The translations under genes were made by a program, and so were the position numbers. 37,174 nucleotides of DNA, taken from the NCBI GenBank assembly GCA_035550975.1, contig DASZOC010000056.1, positions 1-37,174 on the forward strand. Reading direction: 5' to 3'. Below are positions 30,513-37,174 of the stretch, one piece after another; position 1 is the stretch's first letter, and each line of letters starts with the position of its first letter. This DNA comes from DASZOC01 sp035550975. GTDB lineage: Bacteria > Actinomycetota > CADDZG01 > WHSQ01. The notes beneath the pieces were generated by a model. It ran no database searches, was not told the origin of the DNA, and worked only from the letters and a program-made list of their open reading frames with translations.

Positions 30513-31833
30513 TGCCCGGCGGGCCTACGCGCCCGAGCTCCTATACGAGGAGGGCAGCTTCCGCCCGGGCCGCGTCGTGATCGTCGACGGGGACCGGGTC
30601 GCAGATGTAGTGGATGGCGCCGAGGCGCCCGACGACCTCGTGGTCGAGCAGTGGCCTCGCTGCGCGGTCATCCCCGGGACCGTGAACGCCCACGGGCACG
30701 CGTTCCAGAACCTGTTCAAGGGCCACGCGGACGACCGCACGTTCGAGGACTGGCGCGATGCGGTCCTGTATCCGTTCTCCGAGACGCTCACGACCGAGGA
30801 CATCTATACCGGGTCGCTGTTCGCGTTCACCGAAGCGTTGCTGGCGGGGGTGACGACCACGGTCGACTTCTTCTATCTGCACGACGACGGCAACGACAAT
30901 GGCCTGGCCGTGATCCGCGCGGCACGCGATGCGGGCATCAGGCTGGTGTTCGCGCGCGCCTTCTACGATCCCGAGGCCCCGACGAAAGCTCCATCCCGCT
31001 ACCGCGAGCCGGCGCAGGATGCGGCGGAGCGGCTCCGGGCTCTCGCCCATCACCACGCAGGCGACGACATGGTCTCGGTACAGGCGGCGCCGCATTCGCT
31101 GCACGCCGCGTCGCCGGAGACGATCGGCGTCGCCCTGGACCTGGCGCGGGAGCTCGACGTCCCGTGTCATCTCCATCTTGCCGAAGCCCGCTACGAGCGC
31201 GACCTCGTCTCGGAACGTTTCGGAGTGACTCCCGTGCGCCTGTTGCAGCGCGAGGGGTTGTTGGACGAGCGGTTGGTCGCGATCCACGCAGTGTGGGTCG
31301 ACGACGAAGAGATCGACATGCTCGCTGCGACGAACACGGGCGTCGTCCATTGCCCCGGCGCCAACGCGTTCCTCGGTGACGGGCTCGCGCCGGCGGCGGA
31401 GATGATCCGGCGGGGTGTTCGCGTCGCTCTCGGCCCCGACGGGGGGTGTGCGAACAACCGTCAGAGCGTGTTCGAAGAGATGCGACTGGCGTCGCTTCTC
31501 TCGAAGGCGAGGCTCGAGGACGGATCCGCCCTCGATGCACCGGCCGCTTTCGATCTCGGGACCCGTGCCGGCGCAGACATGCTGGGTGTCCCGGCGGGAG
31601 CGGTCGAACCCGGCCGGTTCGCCGACCTCGTGGTGCTGGACCTGGACGATCTATCGCTGCAGCCGCCCGCGCACCTGGAGCGTCATGTCGTGCACTCCAT
31701 GCAAGCGACCGCCATCGCGCGGGTGATGGTGGCGGGGAAGGTCGTGGTCGAGCGCGGAAGCCCGACGAACGTGGACCTTGCGCACTTACGGAAGGCGATC
31801 GAAGTGACGGCGGGAAGCTTCGAGCGGCCTTAA
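30451..31833 (+). CDS. Amidohydrolase, HutF-like (formimidoylglutamate deiminase or related deaminase)
   Basis: A metal-dependent deaminase of the amidohydrolase superfamily. Motifs: metal pair in VNAHGHAFQNLF, FFYLHDDGND, APHSLHAAS, CHLHLAEA (His), AIHAVWVDDEEI (His) and the Asp in LGPDGGCANN. NAHxHAFQ and FxYLHxD resemble formimidoylglutamate deiminase HutF, but the Asp region is more like SAH/8-oxoguanine/chlorohydrolase-type deaminases. In this hut context it could act on formimino-glutamate, otherwise the substrate is open. The start is a problem: the only start codon in frame upstream of the conserved AYAPELLYEEG is GTG 30451, inside DUF6328; the true protein probably begins near 30512. 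Its TAA interlocks with the hutU stop. Confidence 0.72.
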   Translation: MSSASSGTCCPSIAGRPAAADARRAYAPELLYEEGSFRPGRVVIVDGDRVADVVDGAEAPDDLVVEQWPRCAVIPGTVNAHGHAFQNLFKGHADDRTFEDWRDAVLYPFSETLTTEDIYTGSLFAFTEALLAGVTTTVDFFYLHDDGNDNGLAVIRAARDAGIRLVFARAFYDPEAPTKAPSRYREPAQDAAERLRALAHHHAGDDMVSVQAAPHSLHAASPETIGVALDLARELDVPCHLHLAEARYERDLVSERFGVTPVRLLQREGLLDERLVAIHAVWVDDEEIDMLAATNTGVVHCPGANAFLGDGLAPAAEMIRRGVRVALGPDGGCANNRQSVFEEMRLASLLSKARLEDGSALDAPAAFDLGTRAGADMLGVPAGAVEPGRFADLVVLDLDDLSLQPPAHLERHVVHSMQATAIARVMVAGKVVVERGSPTNVDLAHLRKAIEVTAGSFERP

Positions 31834-33491
31834 TCGCGCGCGGTCGGCTTCATCGGTAGCGCGACCCCGCGCTGGCCCGCGACCTCGATCGCACGTCGGT
31901 AGCCTGCGTCGGCGTGGCGGATCACGCCCGTTCCCGGATCGGTATCGAGCACGCGCTCGAGCCGCGCGGCCGCGTTGTCGCTGCCGTCGGCCACCACGAC
32001 CATCCCCGCGTGGATCGAGTACCCGATCCCGACGCCGCCTCCGTGGTGGACGGATACCCAGTGCGCTCCGGCGGACGCGTTGAGGAGCGCGTTCAGGATC
32101 GGCCAGTCTGCGATCGCGTCCGAGCCGTCGATCATCCCTTCGGTCTCGCGATAGGGAGACGCAACCGACCCGGCATCGAGATGGTCGCGTCCGATCACGA
32201 TCGGCCCGTTCACGGCACCGGATGCGACCAGCTCGTTGAAGCGGAGGCCCGCCCTCGCCCGTTCGCCGTAACCGAGCCAGCAGATACGCGCGGGGAGACC
32301 CTGGAACGCCACCCGTTCGGAGGCCATGTCGATCCATCTGCGCAACCGCTCGTCGTCGGGGAACAGGTCGAGGATCGCGCGATCGGTTACGCCGATGTCC
32401 TGTGGATCACCCGACAGCGCGACCCACCGGAACGGTCCTTTGCCTTCGCAGAACAAAGGACGAACGTAGGCTTCGACGAAACCCGGGATGTCGAACGCGT
32501 TCTCGATTCCGGCCTTGACCGCTTGCGCCCTGATGTTGTTGCCGTACTCGACGCAGATCGCGCCCTGCTGTTGGAAGCCCAGCCACGCCTCTACGTGCGC
32601 GGCAACGGATTCGAGACTGCGCTTCACGTACGTATCCGGGTCGTCGCCGCGCAGCGCGAGCGCCTCGTCGTAGGCGAGGCCCGCGGGAACGTAGCCGTCG
32701 AGCAGGTCGTGAGCCGATGTCTGGTCGGTGACGACGTCGGCATGGAAGCCCCGCCGGAGTAGCTCGGGGAGCACCTCGGCCGCGTTCCCCAACAGCGCGA
32801 CCGACACTGCCTGCTGTTGCGCCCGCGCATCGTCGACCCACGCGATCGCCTCGTCTATCTCGGACGTCGAACGATCCACGTAGCGCATCCGTAGCCGGCG
32901 CTCGATCCTGTGGGGGTCGACCTCGGTGCACAGAGCGATGCCTTCGTTCATCGTGACGGCGAGCGGCTGCGCGCCGCCCATCCCGCCGAGTCCCGCGGTC
33001 AGGACGACCTTTCCGGCGAGGCTCCCGCCGTAGTTGCGCGCCGCCAGCTCCGCGAGCGTCTCGTAGGTGCCTTGGAGGATCCCTTGGGTGCCGATGTAGA
33101 TCCACGACCCTGCGGTCATCTGGCCGTACATCGTGAGCCCCATCGCCTCGAGGCGGTGGAACTCGTCCCAGTTCGCCCATGCCGGGACGAGCATCGAGTT
33201 CGAGATCAACACCCGCGGCGCGCATGCGTGCGTACGGAACCGCCCTACGGGTTTGCCCGACTGGATCAGCAACGTCTCGTCATCGTTCAGGTCCCGCAGG
33301 GTCGCGATGATCGCGTCGAGCGCGTCGCGGTTGCGCGCGGCCTTCCCGGAGCCGCCGTAGACGATCAGGTCGTCGGGACGCTCGGCGACCTCGGGGTCGA
33401 GGTTGTTCATCAACATGCGCAGCGCGGCCTCCTGCGGCCAGCCTTTGCACGACAGCTGGGGGCCGCGCGGAGCGCGGAAGGAGGTGGTCAT
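31830..33491 (-). CDS. hutU: Urocanate hydratase
   Basis: Second step of histidine degradation: urocanate plus water to imidazolonepropionate, using NAD+ as electrophile. A 553-residue protein matching the family along its length: RGPQLSCKGWPQEAALRML near the start, MTAGSWIYIGTQGILQGTYE, the NAD loop GLGGMGGAQP (167-176), EYGNNIRAQA, the hallmark RPLFCEGKGPFRWVALSG around residue 400 with its active-site Cys, and HHGGGVGIGYSIHAGMV. ATG 33491 fits the known N-terminus; the frame runs further but the extra residues are antisense to the neighbour. AAGAAGG lies just before the ATG, unusually close (2 nt). It is divergent from the YbjN-like gene with 24 bp between start codons. Confidence 0.95.
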   Translation of the reverse strand: MTTSFRAPRGPQLSCKGWPQEAALRMLMNNLDPEVAERPDDLIVYGGSGKAARNRDALDAIIATLRDLNDDETLLIQSGKPVGRFRTHACAPRVLISNSMLVPAWANWDEFHRLEAMGLTMYGQMTAGSWIYIGTQGILQGTYETLAELAARNYGGSLAGKVVLTAGLGGMGGAQPLAVTMNEGIALCTEVDPHRIERRLRMRYVDRSTSEIDEAIAWVDDARAQQQAVSVALLGNAAEVLPELLRRGFHADVVTDQTSAHDLLDGYVPAGLAYDEALALRGDDPDTYVKRSLESVAAHVEAWLGFQQQGAICVEYGNNIRAQAVKAGIENAFDIPGFVEAYVRPLFCEGKGPFRWVALSGDPQDIGVTDRAILDLFPDDERLRRWIDMASERVAFQGLPARICWLGYGERARAGLRFNELVASGAVNGPIVIGRDHLDAGSVASPYRETEGMIDGSDAIADWPILNALLNASAGAHWVSVHHGGGVGIGYSIHAGMVVVADGSDNAAARLERVLDTDPGTGVIRHADAGYRRAIEVAGQRGVALPMKPTARD

Positions 33492-33502
33492 GACCTTCTT
33501 CT

Positions 33503-33508
33503 TATACT
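33503..33508 (+). promoter_or_regulatory. -10 box (TATACT) between hutU and the YbjN-like gene
   Basis: TATACT (5 of 6 to TATAAT) ends 7 nt before ATG 33516. On the minus strand the same bases read AGTATA within CAGTAT, 12 nt before the hutU ATG, so the two promoters overlap. Confidence 0.5.
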
Positions 33509-33515
33509 GCCGCCG

Positions 33516-34082
33516 ATGAGGCCGGACGAGGATCCACAGGACGCGCCGCTCGACGCCGGTGCTCCCCGGCCGAGCGAGACCACCGGCGAGCCGCCGAAGC
33601 CGCGTCCGAAGGGCGAGCCCGAGGCGATCGTCAAGATCCGCGAGCTCATCGAGGGCAAGCTCTCGGAGATGGTCGACACCTACGTGGTCGACGAGCACGG
33701 CAACTACATCCTCGGGATCGCGACCGCGCGCGTCTTCATCGTGCCGACCTGGATCGAGAGCGGGTCGACCGTCATCCGGGTCTTTGCGATCACGAACCTC
33801 GACGTCCCGATCACCGCCGAGCTCACGTCTTATCTCTTGGAGAAGAACCTGGAATTCGTGTTCGGGGGATTCGCCCTCGACGTGGATGCGGGGGCCGTGT
33901 GGTTCAACCACAACCTCCTCGGCGATTTCGCGCACCCCGATCACCTCGAGGCGACGCTGGCCGCCGTTGCCCAGACCGCCGACCGGTACGACGAAGAGAT
34001 CAAGCAGCGCTTCGGGGGCCGCCTCTACATCGAGACCAAGGACGAAGCCATCCCCACCCCCGCCACCCCCGGCTACCTCTAG
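33516..34082 (+). CDS. YbjN-like (T3SS-chaperone-fold) protein
   Basis: A 188-residue cytoplasmic protein. The first 35 residues are Pro/Asp-rich and probably disordered (DEDPQDAPLDAGAPRPSE). The folded part begins IVKIRELIEGKLSEM and alternates strands and helices: NYILGIATARVFIVPTW, STVIRVFAITNLDVPIT, ELTSYLLEKNLEFVFGGF, AVWFNHNLLGD, then a helical end. This is the YbjN/CesT-like fold seen in many actinobacterial proteins, which are thought to act as chaperones or adaptors. No catalytic residues are apparent. It is leaderless by the TATACT spacing and sits alone between hutU and thyX. Confidence 0.72.
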   Translation: MRPDEDPQDAPLDAGAPRPSETTGEPPKPRPKGEPEAIVKIRELIEGKLSEMVDTYVVDEHGNYILGIATARVFIVPTWIESGSTVIRVFAITNLDVPITAELTSYLLEKNLEFVFGGFALDVDAGAVWFNHNLLGDFAHPDHLEATLAAVAQTADRYDEEIKQRFGGRLYIETKDEAIPTPATPGYL

Positions 34083-34117
34083 GGCGCCGGTTCGGGTGGA
34101 GGGCTAACTATTAAGGT

Positions 34118-34133
34118 GTCAGGACTTCCTGAC
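34118..34133. promoter_or_regulatory. Palindrome GTCAGGACTTCCTGAC upstream of thyX
   Basis: Arms of 7 bp with a 2-bp centre. It lies just after a possible -10 (AACTAT, 34106-34111), so it would cover the transcription start of thyX, as a repressor site would. It has no T-run, so a terminator for the upstream gene is less likely. The arms match the palindrome at 18025-18040. Confidence 0.42.
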
Positions 34134-34162
34134 TAACCCGCGAAGCGCCGACGAGAGGCACG

Positions 34163-34942
34163 ATGAGAGAGACGCAGCCGGGGGTCGAGCTGATCGCTCG
34201 GCCCTCGATCGACTTCGAGGCGATCGAGAGGTTCCTCAAGACGCAGGCGGGGGAGACGTGGCTCGCGCGCCGGGTCGATGCCGAAGAGACCAATCCCGGG
34301 CAGCTCCTGATCGAGGCGGCGGGGCGCGCCTGCTACCGCTCGTGGGAGCCCGGGTTGAACCCGAACGTCACCCGCACGCGCACGGACCAGGCGGAGTACT
34401 TCATCAACCTGATGCGCTCGGGGCACGGGTCGGTGCTCGAGCACGCGAACTACTCGTTCGTCCTCTACGACATCAGCCGCATCGCGACGCACGAGATCGT
34501 GCGGCACCGCGCCGGTAGCGCCTTCAGCCAGGAATCACTGCGGTTCGTGCGGTTGAACGACCTGCCGTTCCGGATCCCGGAGTCGATGGAACCGATGCGA
34601 CCGAGGATCCTCGAGTTGCTCGAGGACATGGAGAGGTTCCAGATCGAGGCGGCCGAGCACTTCGAGCTCGACATGGAGGGCAAGAGCTTCCACGAGAAGA
34701 AGGAGATCACCTCCGCGATGCGTCGCCTCGCACCGGAAGGCGTCTCGACCGTCCTGTTCTGGACCGCCAACGTCCGCACGTTGCGCCACGTGATCCAGAT
34801 GCGGACCGACCCCAGTGCCGAAGAGGAGCTGCGGATCATCTTCGACAAAGTCGCTCGGATCATGGTCGAGGAAGCTCCGCTGTTGTTCGGCGACTTCACC
34901 GTCGTCGACGGCGCGTGGACGACCGAATACAAGAAGGTCTAG
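34163..34942 (+). CDS. thyX: FAD-dependent thymidylate synthase
   Basis: It methylates dUMP to dTMP using methylene-tetrahydrofolate, NADPH and FAD. The 259-residue protein carries the ThyX motif as RHRAGSAFSQESLRF (114-128), preceded by SGHGSVLEHANYSFVLYDISR (86-106), with FWTANVRTLRHVIQMRTDPSAEEELR at the C-terminal dUMP-binding side. The spacing RHR-x7-S differs little from the classic pattern. GAGAGG precedes ATG 34163 at about 4 nt, so it is a leadered gene, unlike many neighbours. A palindrome sits at its probable transcription start. It overlaps the longest reading of the lgt gene by 28 bases. Confidence 0.93.
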   Translation: MRETQPGVELIARPSIDFEAIERFLKTQAGETWLARRVDAEETNPGQLLIEAAGRACYRSWEPGLNPNVTRTRTDQAEYFINLMRSGHGSVLEHANYSFVLYDISRIATHEIVRHRAGSAFSQESLRFVRLNDLPFRIPESMEPMRPRILELLEDMERFQIEAAEHFELDMEGKSFHEKKEITSAMRRLAPEGVSTVLFWTANVRTLRHVIQMRTDPSAEEELRIIFDKVARIMVEEAPLLFGDFTVVDGAWTTEYKKV

Positions 34943-35985
34943 CCATCCAGTTCTTCGATCCGTTGGCGTGGGAGATCTTCCCGCGCATCGAGCTCGGCCC
35001 CGTCGGGATCTCACCACACGGCATCGGCATCGCGGCCGGATACCTCGCAGGCGCGCAGCTGATGGTGCGCCGCGCGCGGCGGTTCGGAGGCCCGGACGAG
35101 AACGACATCTGGAACGCGCTCTTCTACGCGTTGATCGGAGCGATCGTCGGCGCGCGTGTCGGGTACGTGCTGGGTCATTTCTCCGAGGTCACCGACGGTG
35201 GCAACGACATCCTCGGGATCTTCAAGATCTGGGAGGGAGGTATCTCGCTGATCGGCGGGATCACGGGGGCCGTGCTGTTCGCGTTGCCCTACGTGCTCAG
35301 ACGCAACATGGGGTTCTGGCGAACCCTCGATCTCGCCGCGCCCGGTGTCGCACTCGGCATCGTCATCGGACGCATCGGAGACCTCGTTATCGGCGACCAC
35401 CTCGGGAAGCCGACCGACTTCGCCCTCGGGTGGCGCTGTCTCGGTAGCGCGGGCGACCCGCCGGTCGATGCGTCGGTGTATCGCGATGCGCTGGAGGCGG
35501 GGAACCCGCCGTCGCTCGGCTGTTTCGACCTCGTAGTGCACCAGACGGCGCTGTATGACTTCTTCTCGACGCTGGCACTGCTGGGGGTGCTCCTGTATCT
35601 CGGGCGCAGGGTTCGCAACACCGGCTTCCTGATCCTCGTATTCACCTGCTGGTACGGCGCGATGCGGGTGATCACCGACTTCCTACGGGTCGACCGCCGT
35701 TACTTCGGACTGACCGGAAGCCAGCTCATGTCCCTGACCGTGGGGCTGATCTGTCTCTACCTGTTGGCGCGTTACCGCGGCGCGCCTCCCGCGTGGCAGG
35801 GCGCCGGTGGGCGGGGCCCGGACGACGGTGACGGCCCGGACGCAGGCGCCTTTCTGCGCCAACCCGCTCCAACGGGCGCCCCCGGCACCTATGGCGACGC
35901 CGAGATCGGCTCTCCGAGCCCAGCCGAACCCCCGGCTGACTGGAAATTGGACCTCGGTGACAACGATTCTGGTAACGCTTCGTAG
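34915..35985 (+). CDS. lgt: Prolipoprotein diacylglyceryl transferase
   Basis: An integral membrane enzyme that moves diacylglycerol from phosphatidylglycerol to the lipobox Cys of prolipoproteins. Up to 356 residues with about seven helices. Recognisable segments are VGISPHGIGIAAGYLAG, ALIGAIVGARVGYVL, WEGGISLIGGITGAV, the Lgt signature GRIGDLVIGDHLGKPTD and the C-terminal FCWYG-like TCWYGAMRVITDFLRVD. A hydrophilic Gly/Pro/Asp-rich tail of about 65 residues follows. The start is uncertain: GTG 34915 lies within thyX and TTG 34963 is after it; no ATG is available near the family start. The window has at least two predicted lipoproteins that would be its substrates. Confidence 0.88.
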   Translation: MDDRIQEGLAIQFFDPLAWEIFPRIELGPVGISPHGIGIAAGYLAGAQLMVRRARRFGGPDENDIWNALFYALIGAIVGARVGYVLGHFSEVTDGGNDILGIFKIWEGGISLIGGITGAVLFALPYVLRRNMGFWRTLDLAAPGVALGIVIGRIGDLVIGDHLGKPTDFALGWRCLGSAGDPPVDASVYRDALEAGNPPSLGCFDLVVHQTALYDFFSTLALLGVLLYLGRRVRNTGFLILVFTCWYGAMRVITDFLRVDRRYFGLTGSQLMSLTVGLICLYLLARYRGAPPAWQGAGGRGPDDGDGPDAGAFLRQPAPTGAPGTYGDAEIGSPSPAEPPADWKLDLGDNDSGNAS

Positions 35986-36010
35986 TAACTCGGCCCTCGG
36001 AAATGCCCTC

Positions 36011-36029
36011 TGACTACAAAGCGTAGTCA
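36011..36029. promoter_or_regulatory. Inverted repeat TGACTAC-AAAGC-GTAGTCA
   Basis: Perfect 7-bp arms with a 5-nt centre in the 140-bp gap between lgt and the DUF5679 gene. It could be an operator, or a short hairpin, but no T-run follows. TGACTA/TAGTCA also occur in the palindrome at 18025-18040, in the opposite arrangement. Confidence 0.38.
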
Positions 36030-36125
36030 TAAATCCAGCAGGCAGGCGGCGAAGGTGGGACGATAGCGGGCAGAGCCCGTAGCCCTGCTCGATCAGAAGG
36101 CAAGGCACCGGAGAGGAGTGGAGAC

Positions 36126-36284
36126 ATGGCCGACACCTACAACGGCTACTGCGTCAAATGCCGCGAGAAGCGTGACTTCGAGGGCGAGGTCAAAGAGCTC
36201 GCCAACGGTTCCAAGGCGGCTCAGGGTCAGTGCCCCGTGTGCGGGACCAAGATGACCCGCATGTTGCCGAAGAACGCGTCGTAG
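36126..36284 (+). CDS. DUF5679-type small zinc-ribbon protein
   Basis: A 52-residue protein too short for most gene finders. It has CVKC (about residues 9-12) and CPVC (about 36-39) pairs that should bind one zinc, with KRDFEGEVKELANGSKAAQG between and the ending KMTRMLPKNAS. This matches DUF5679, short zinc-ribbon proteins found across actinobacteria and sometimes near replication or topoisomerase genes; their function is unknown. GAGAGGAG lies about 6-8 nt before ATG 36126, a strong ribosome site. It is likely a single-gene transcript that ends at the terminator at 36306-36332. Confidence 0.83.
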   Translation: MADTYNGYCVKCREKRDFEGEVKELANGSKAAQGQCPVCGTKMTRMLPKNAS

Positions 36285-36305
36285 CAGCCTCTACAGATCT
36301 GATCG

Positions 36306-36339
36306 AAGGGCCGCCCGCAGGGGACGGCCCTTCTTCGTT
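36306..36339 (+). terminator. Intrinsic terminator after the DUF5679 gene
   Basis: AAGGGCCG (36306-36313) pairs with CGGCCCTT (36325-36332) around an 11-nt loop, followed by CTTCGTT. The stem is strong; the T-run is short and interrupted, as is usual in high-GC genomes. Confidence 0.65.
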
Positions 36340-36346
36340 GCGCCGG

Positions 36347-36352
36347 TAGGGT
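36347..36352 (+). promoter_or_regulatory. -10 box (TAGGGT) for the crotonase gene
   Basis: TAGGGT ends 8 nt before ATG 36361, just after the terminator, consistent with a leaderless transcript. Confidence 0.45.
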
Positions 36353-36360
36353 TCGCCGCA

Positions 36361-37119
36361 ATGGGCGAACCCGTCTCCATCTCTCACGATGGCGACCTCG
36401 CCGTGGTCACGATCGATCGGCCCGAGCGGCGCAACGCGATCGACGCTGCTACCGCAACGGCACTCGCCGCTGCGCTCGCGGAAGCCGGGGCGAGCGCCCG
36501 CGTCGTCATCGTCACCGGGGCCGGCGACGCCTTCTGTGCCGGTGGCGATCTCGAGGAGCTCGAGGCGTGGACCGCCAAGACACCCGAGGACATCGCAGCG
36601 ACCCTCTACGGCTCGTTCCAGCAGATGATCCGGACGCTCCGGTCGTCGGATGCGGTTTTCGTTGCGGCGATCAACGGCGCCGCCGTCGGCGCCGGCTTGG
36701 ACCTCGCACTCGCTTGCGACCTGCGGGTCGCGGCCGAGACCGCCCGCTTAGGTCAGGTGTGGGTACGGCTCGGCGTCATTCCGGGAACCGGCGGCGCCTA
36801 TCTGACGCAGCACCTGGCGGGGCCGACGAAAGCGGCCGAGCTGCTGCTGACCGGCGACCTCATCACGGCCGAAGAAGCCCGCGCCGCGAACCTCGTCAAC
36901 GAAGTCGTCCCCGCGGGCGACCTGTCGGCAGCCGCTAGAGCCCTGGCGCAGCGCATCCTGCGTCACCCCCGCGGCGGCGTCGTCGCCAACAAGCGCGCCT
37001 ACATAGCCGCCACCGATGCCGCTCTGGAGACCGCCCTGACCCACGCCGCCGAGGTCCAGGGCGAACGCTTCACGAGCGACGAGTTCAAGACCGCCATCCG
37101 CGCCGCCCGCTCCCGCTAA
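36361..37119 (+). CDS. Enoyl-CoA hydratase/isomerase family (crotonase) protein, catalytic Glu replaced
   Basis: A 252-residue crotonase-fold protein that should bind an acyl-CoA. Oxyanion-hole segments are clear: GAGDAFCAGGDLEEL (53-67) and INGAAVGAGLDLALACD (104-120). However, the two glutamates of classical hydratases are missing: Asp 114 stands where E144 (rat numbering) is expected, and the PE of FGQPE is VW here (LGQVWVRLG, W134). It may therefore be an isomerase, hydrolase, C-C lyase or another branch of the superfamily, not a beta-oxidation hydratase. No other fatty-acid genes are adjacent. The gene ends 55 bases before the window edge, and those bases show nothing recognisable. Confidence 0.85.
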   Translation: MGEPVSISHDGDLAVVTIDRPERRNAIDAATATALAAALAEAGASARVVIVTGAGDAFCAGGDLEELEAWTAKTPEDIAATLYGSFQQMIRTLRSSDAVFVAAINGAAVGAGLDLALACDLRVAAETARLGQVWVRLGVIPGTGGAYLTQHLAGPTKAAELLLTGDLITAEEARAANLVNEVVPAGDLSAAARALAQRILRHPRGGVVANKRAYIAATDAALETALTHAAEVQGERFTSDEFKTAIRAARSR

Positions 37120-37174
37120 CCCGCGCCGGACGTGTCGCCGGTCCCGGTCGGTTGGCGGGGGGTGCCTACGGGAG

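Noticed and set aside
32910..33515. Plus-strand extension upstream of the YbjN-like gene
   Set aside because: The frame is open through antisense hutU, but residues are low-complexity and the TATACT box with 7-nt spacing sets the start at 33516.
34118..34133. Palindrome before thyX as a Rho-independent terminator of the YbjN-like gene
   Set aside because: The loop would be four bases at most with a 6-bp stem and there is no T-run; an operator fits better.
1..37174. CRISPR arrays, insertion sequences, tRNA/rRNA genes, prophage or a classic defence island
   Set aside because: No spaced repeats, transposase or integrase motifs, clover-leaf or rRNA sequences were found; the HNH and EEP nucleases alone do not make a defence system.

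Overview
The window is a chromosomal stretch of a high-GC bacterium, most probably an uncultured or deep-branching member of the Actinomycetota. The pointers are: a DUF5319 protein, a FolP2-type dihydropteroate synthase paralogue, a DUF6328 membrane protein, a 13E12-like DUF222/HNH protein under a LexA box, PASTA kinase and ThyX genes, and many genes that look leaderless. No rRNA, tRNA, CRISPR array, insertion sequence or phage gene was seen. Coding density is very high: the largest gap is about 170 bases, and several convergent gene pairs share bases of their stop codons.

Layout. 1-2300: end of a FAS1-like/MaoC dehydratase, a zinc-finger rhomboid protease and a small EEP-fold phosphohydrolase. 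2297-5339: a tightly overlapping minus-strand dTDP-L-rhamnose operon in the order rmlB-rmlC-rmlD-rmlA. 5411-9524: envelope polysaccharide genes, namely a GT2 glycosyltransferase with an extra C-terminal domain and two multi-spanning GT-C-like membrane proteins. 9696-11938: a coiled-coil lipoprotein coupled to a PASTA Ser/Thr kinase. 11939-14091: NUDIX hydrolase, EamA transporter and FolP2-like protein. 14138-17937: a signalling block with a lone receiver, a prepilin peptidase and a three-gene operon (receiver-degenerate GGDEF-LuxR HTH, receiver, HD-GYP phosphodiesterase). 18079-21076: DUF5319, ParA-like ATPase, zinc ribbon, Lys/Ala-rich H1-like protein and patatin phospholipase.

21087-33491 is organised around amino acid catabolism. 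It holds glutamate dehydrogenase, an MBL hydrolase coupled to hutI, hutH, a HutF-like amidohydrolase and hutU. Together these would take histidine through urocanate, imidazolonepropionate and formimino-glutamate to glutamate and on to 2-oxoglutarate. Between hutI and hutH (about 25.4-28.5 kb) lies a small insert of different character: a lipoprotein, an SOS-controlled HNH protein and a secreted EEP nuclease. From 33516 to the end are a YbjN-like protein, thyX, lgt, a DUF5679 zinc-ribbon protein and a crotonase.

The most interesting signals are: the c-di-GMP operon, whose GGDEF domain has lost catalytic residues but kept an RxxD I-site next to a DNA-binding domain; pervasive TANNNT boxes 6-8 nt before start codons, including divergent pairs sharing one box; a consensus LexA operator inside a near-consensus promoter; two tandem hairpins ahead of dodecin, one able to hide its ribosome binding site; and two possible gene-structure breaks (rmlC/rmlD stop in frame; the hutF-like start out of frame). 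All functional calls come from reading motifs by eye; no database search was run.
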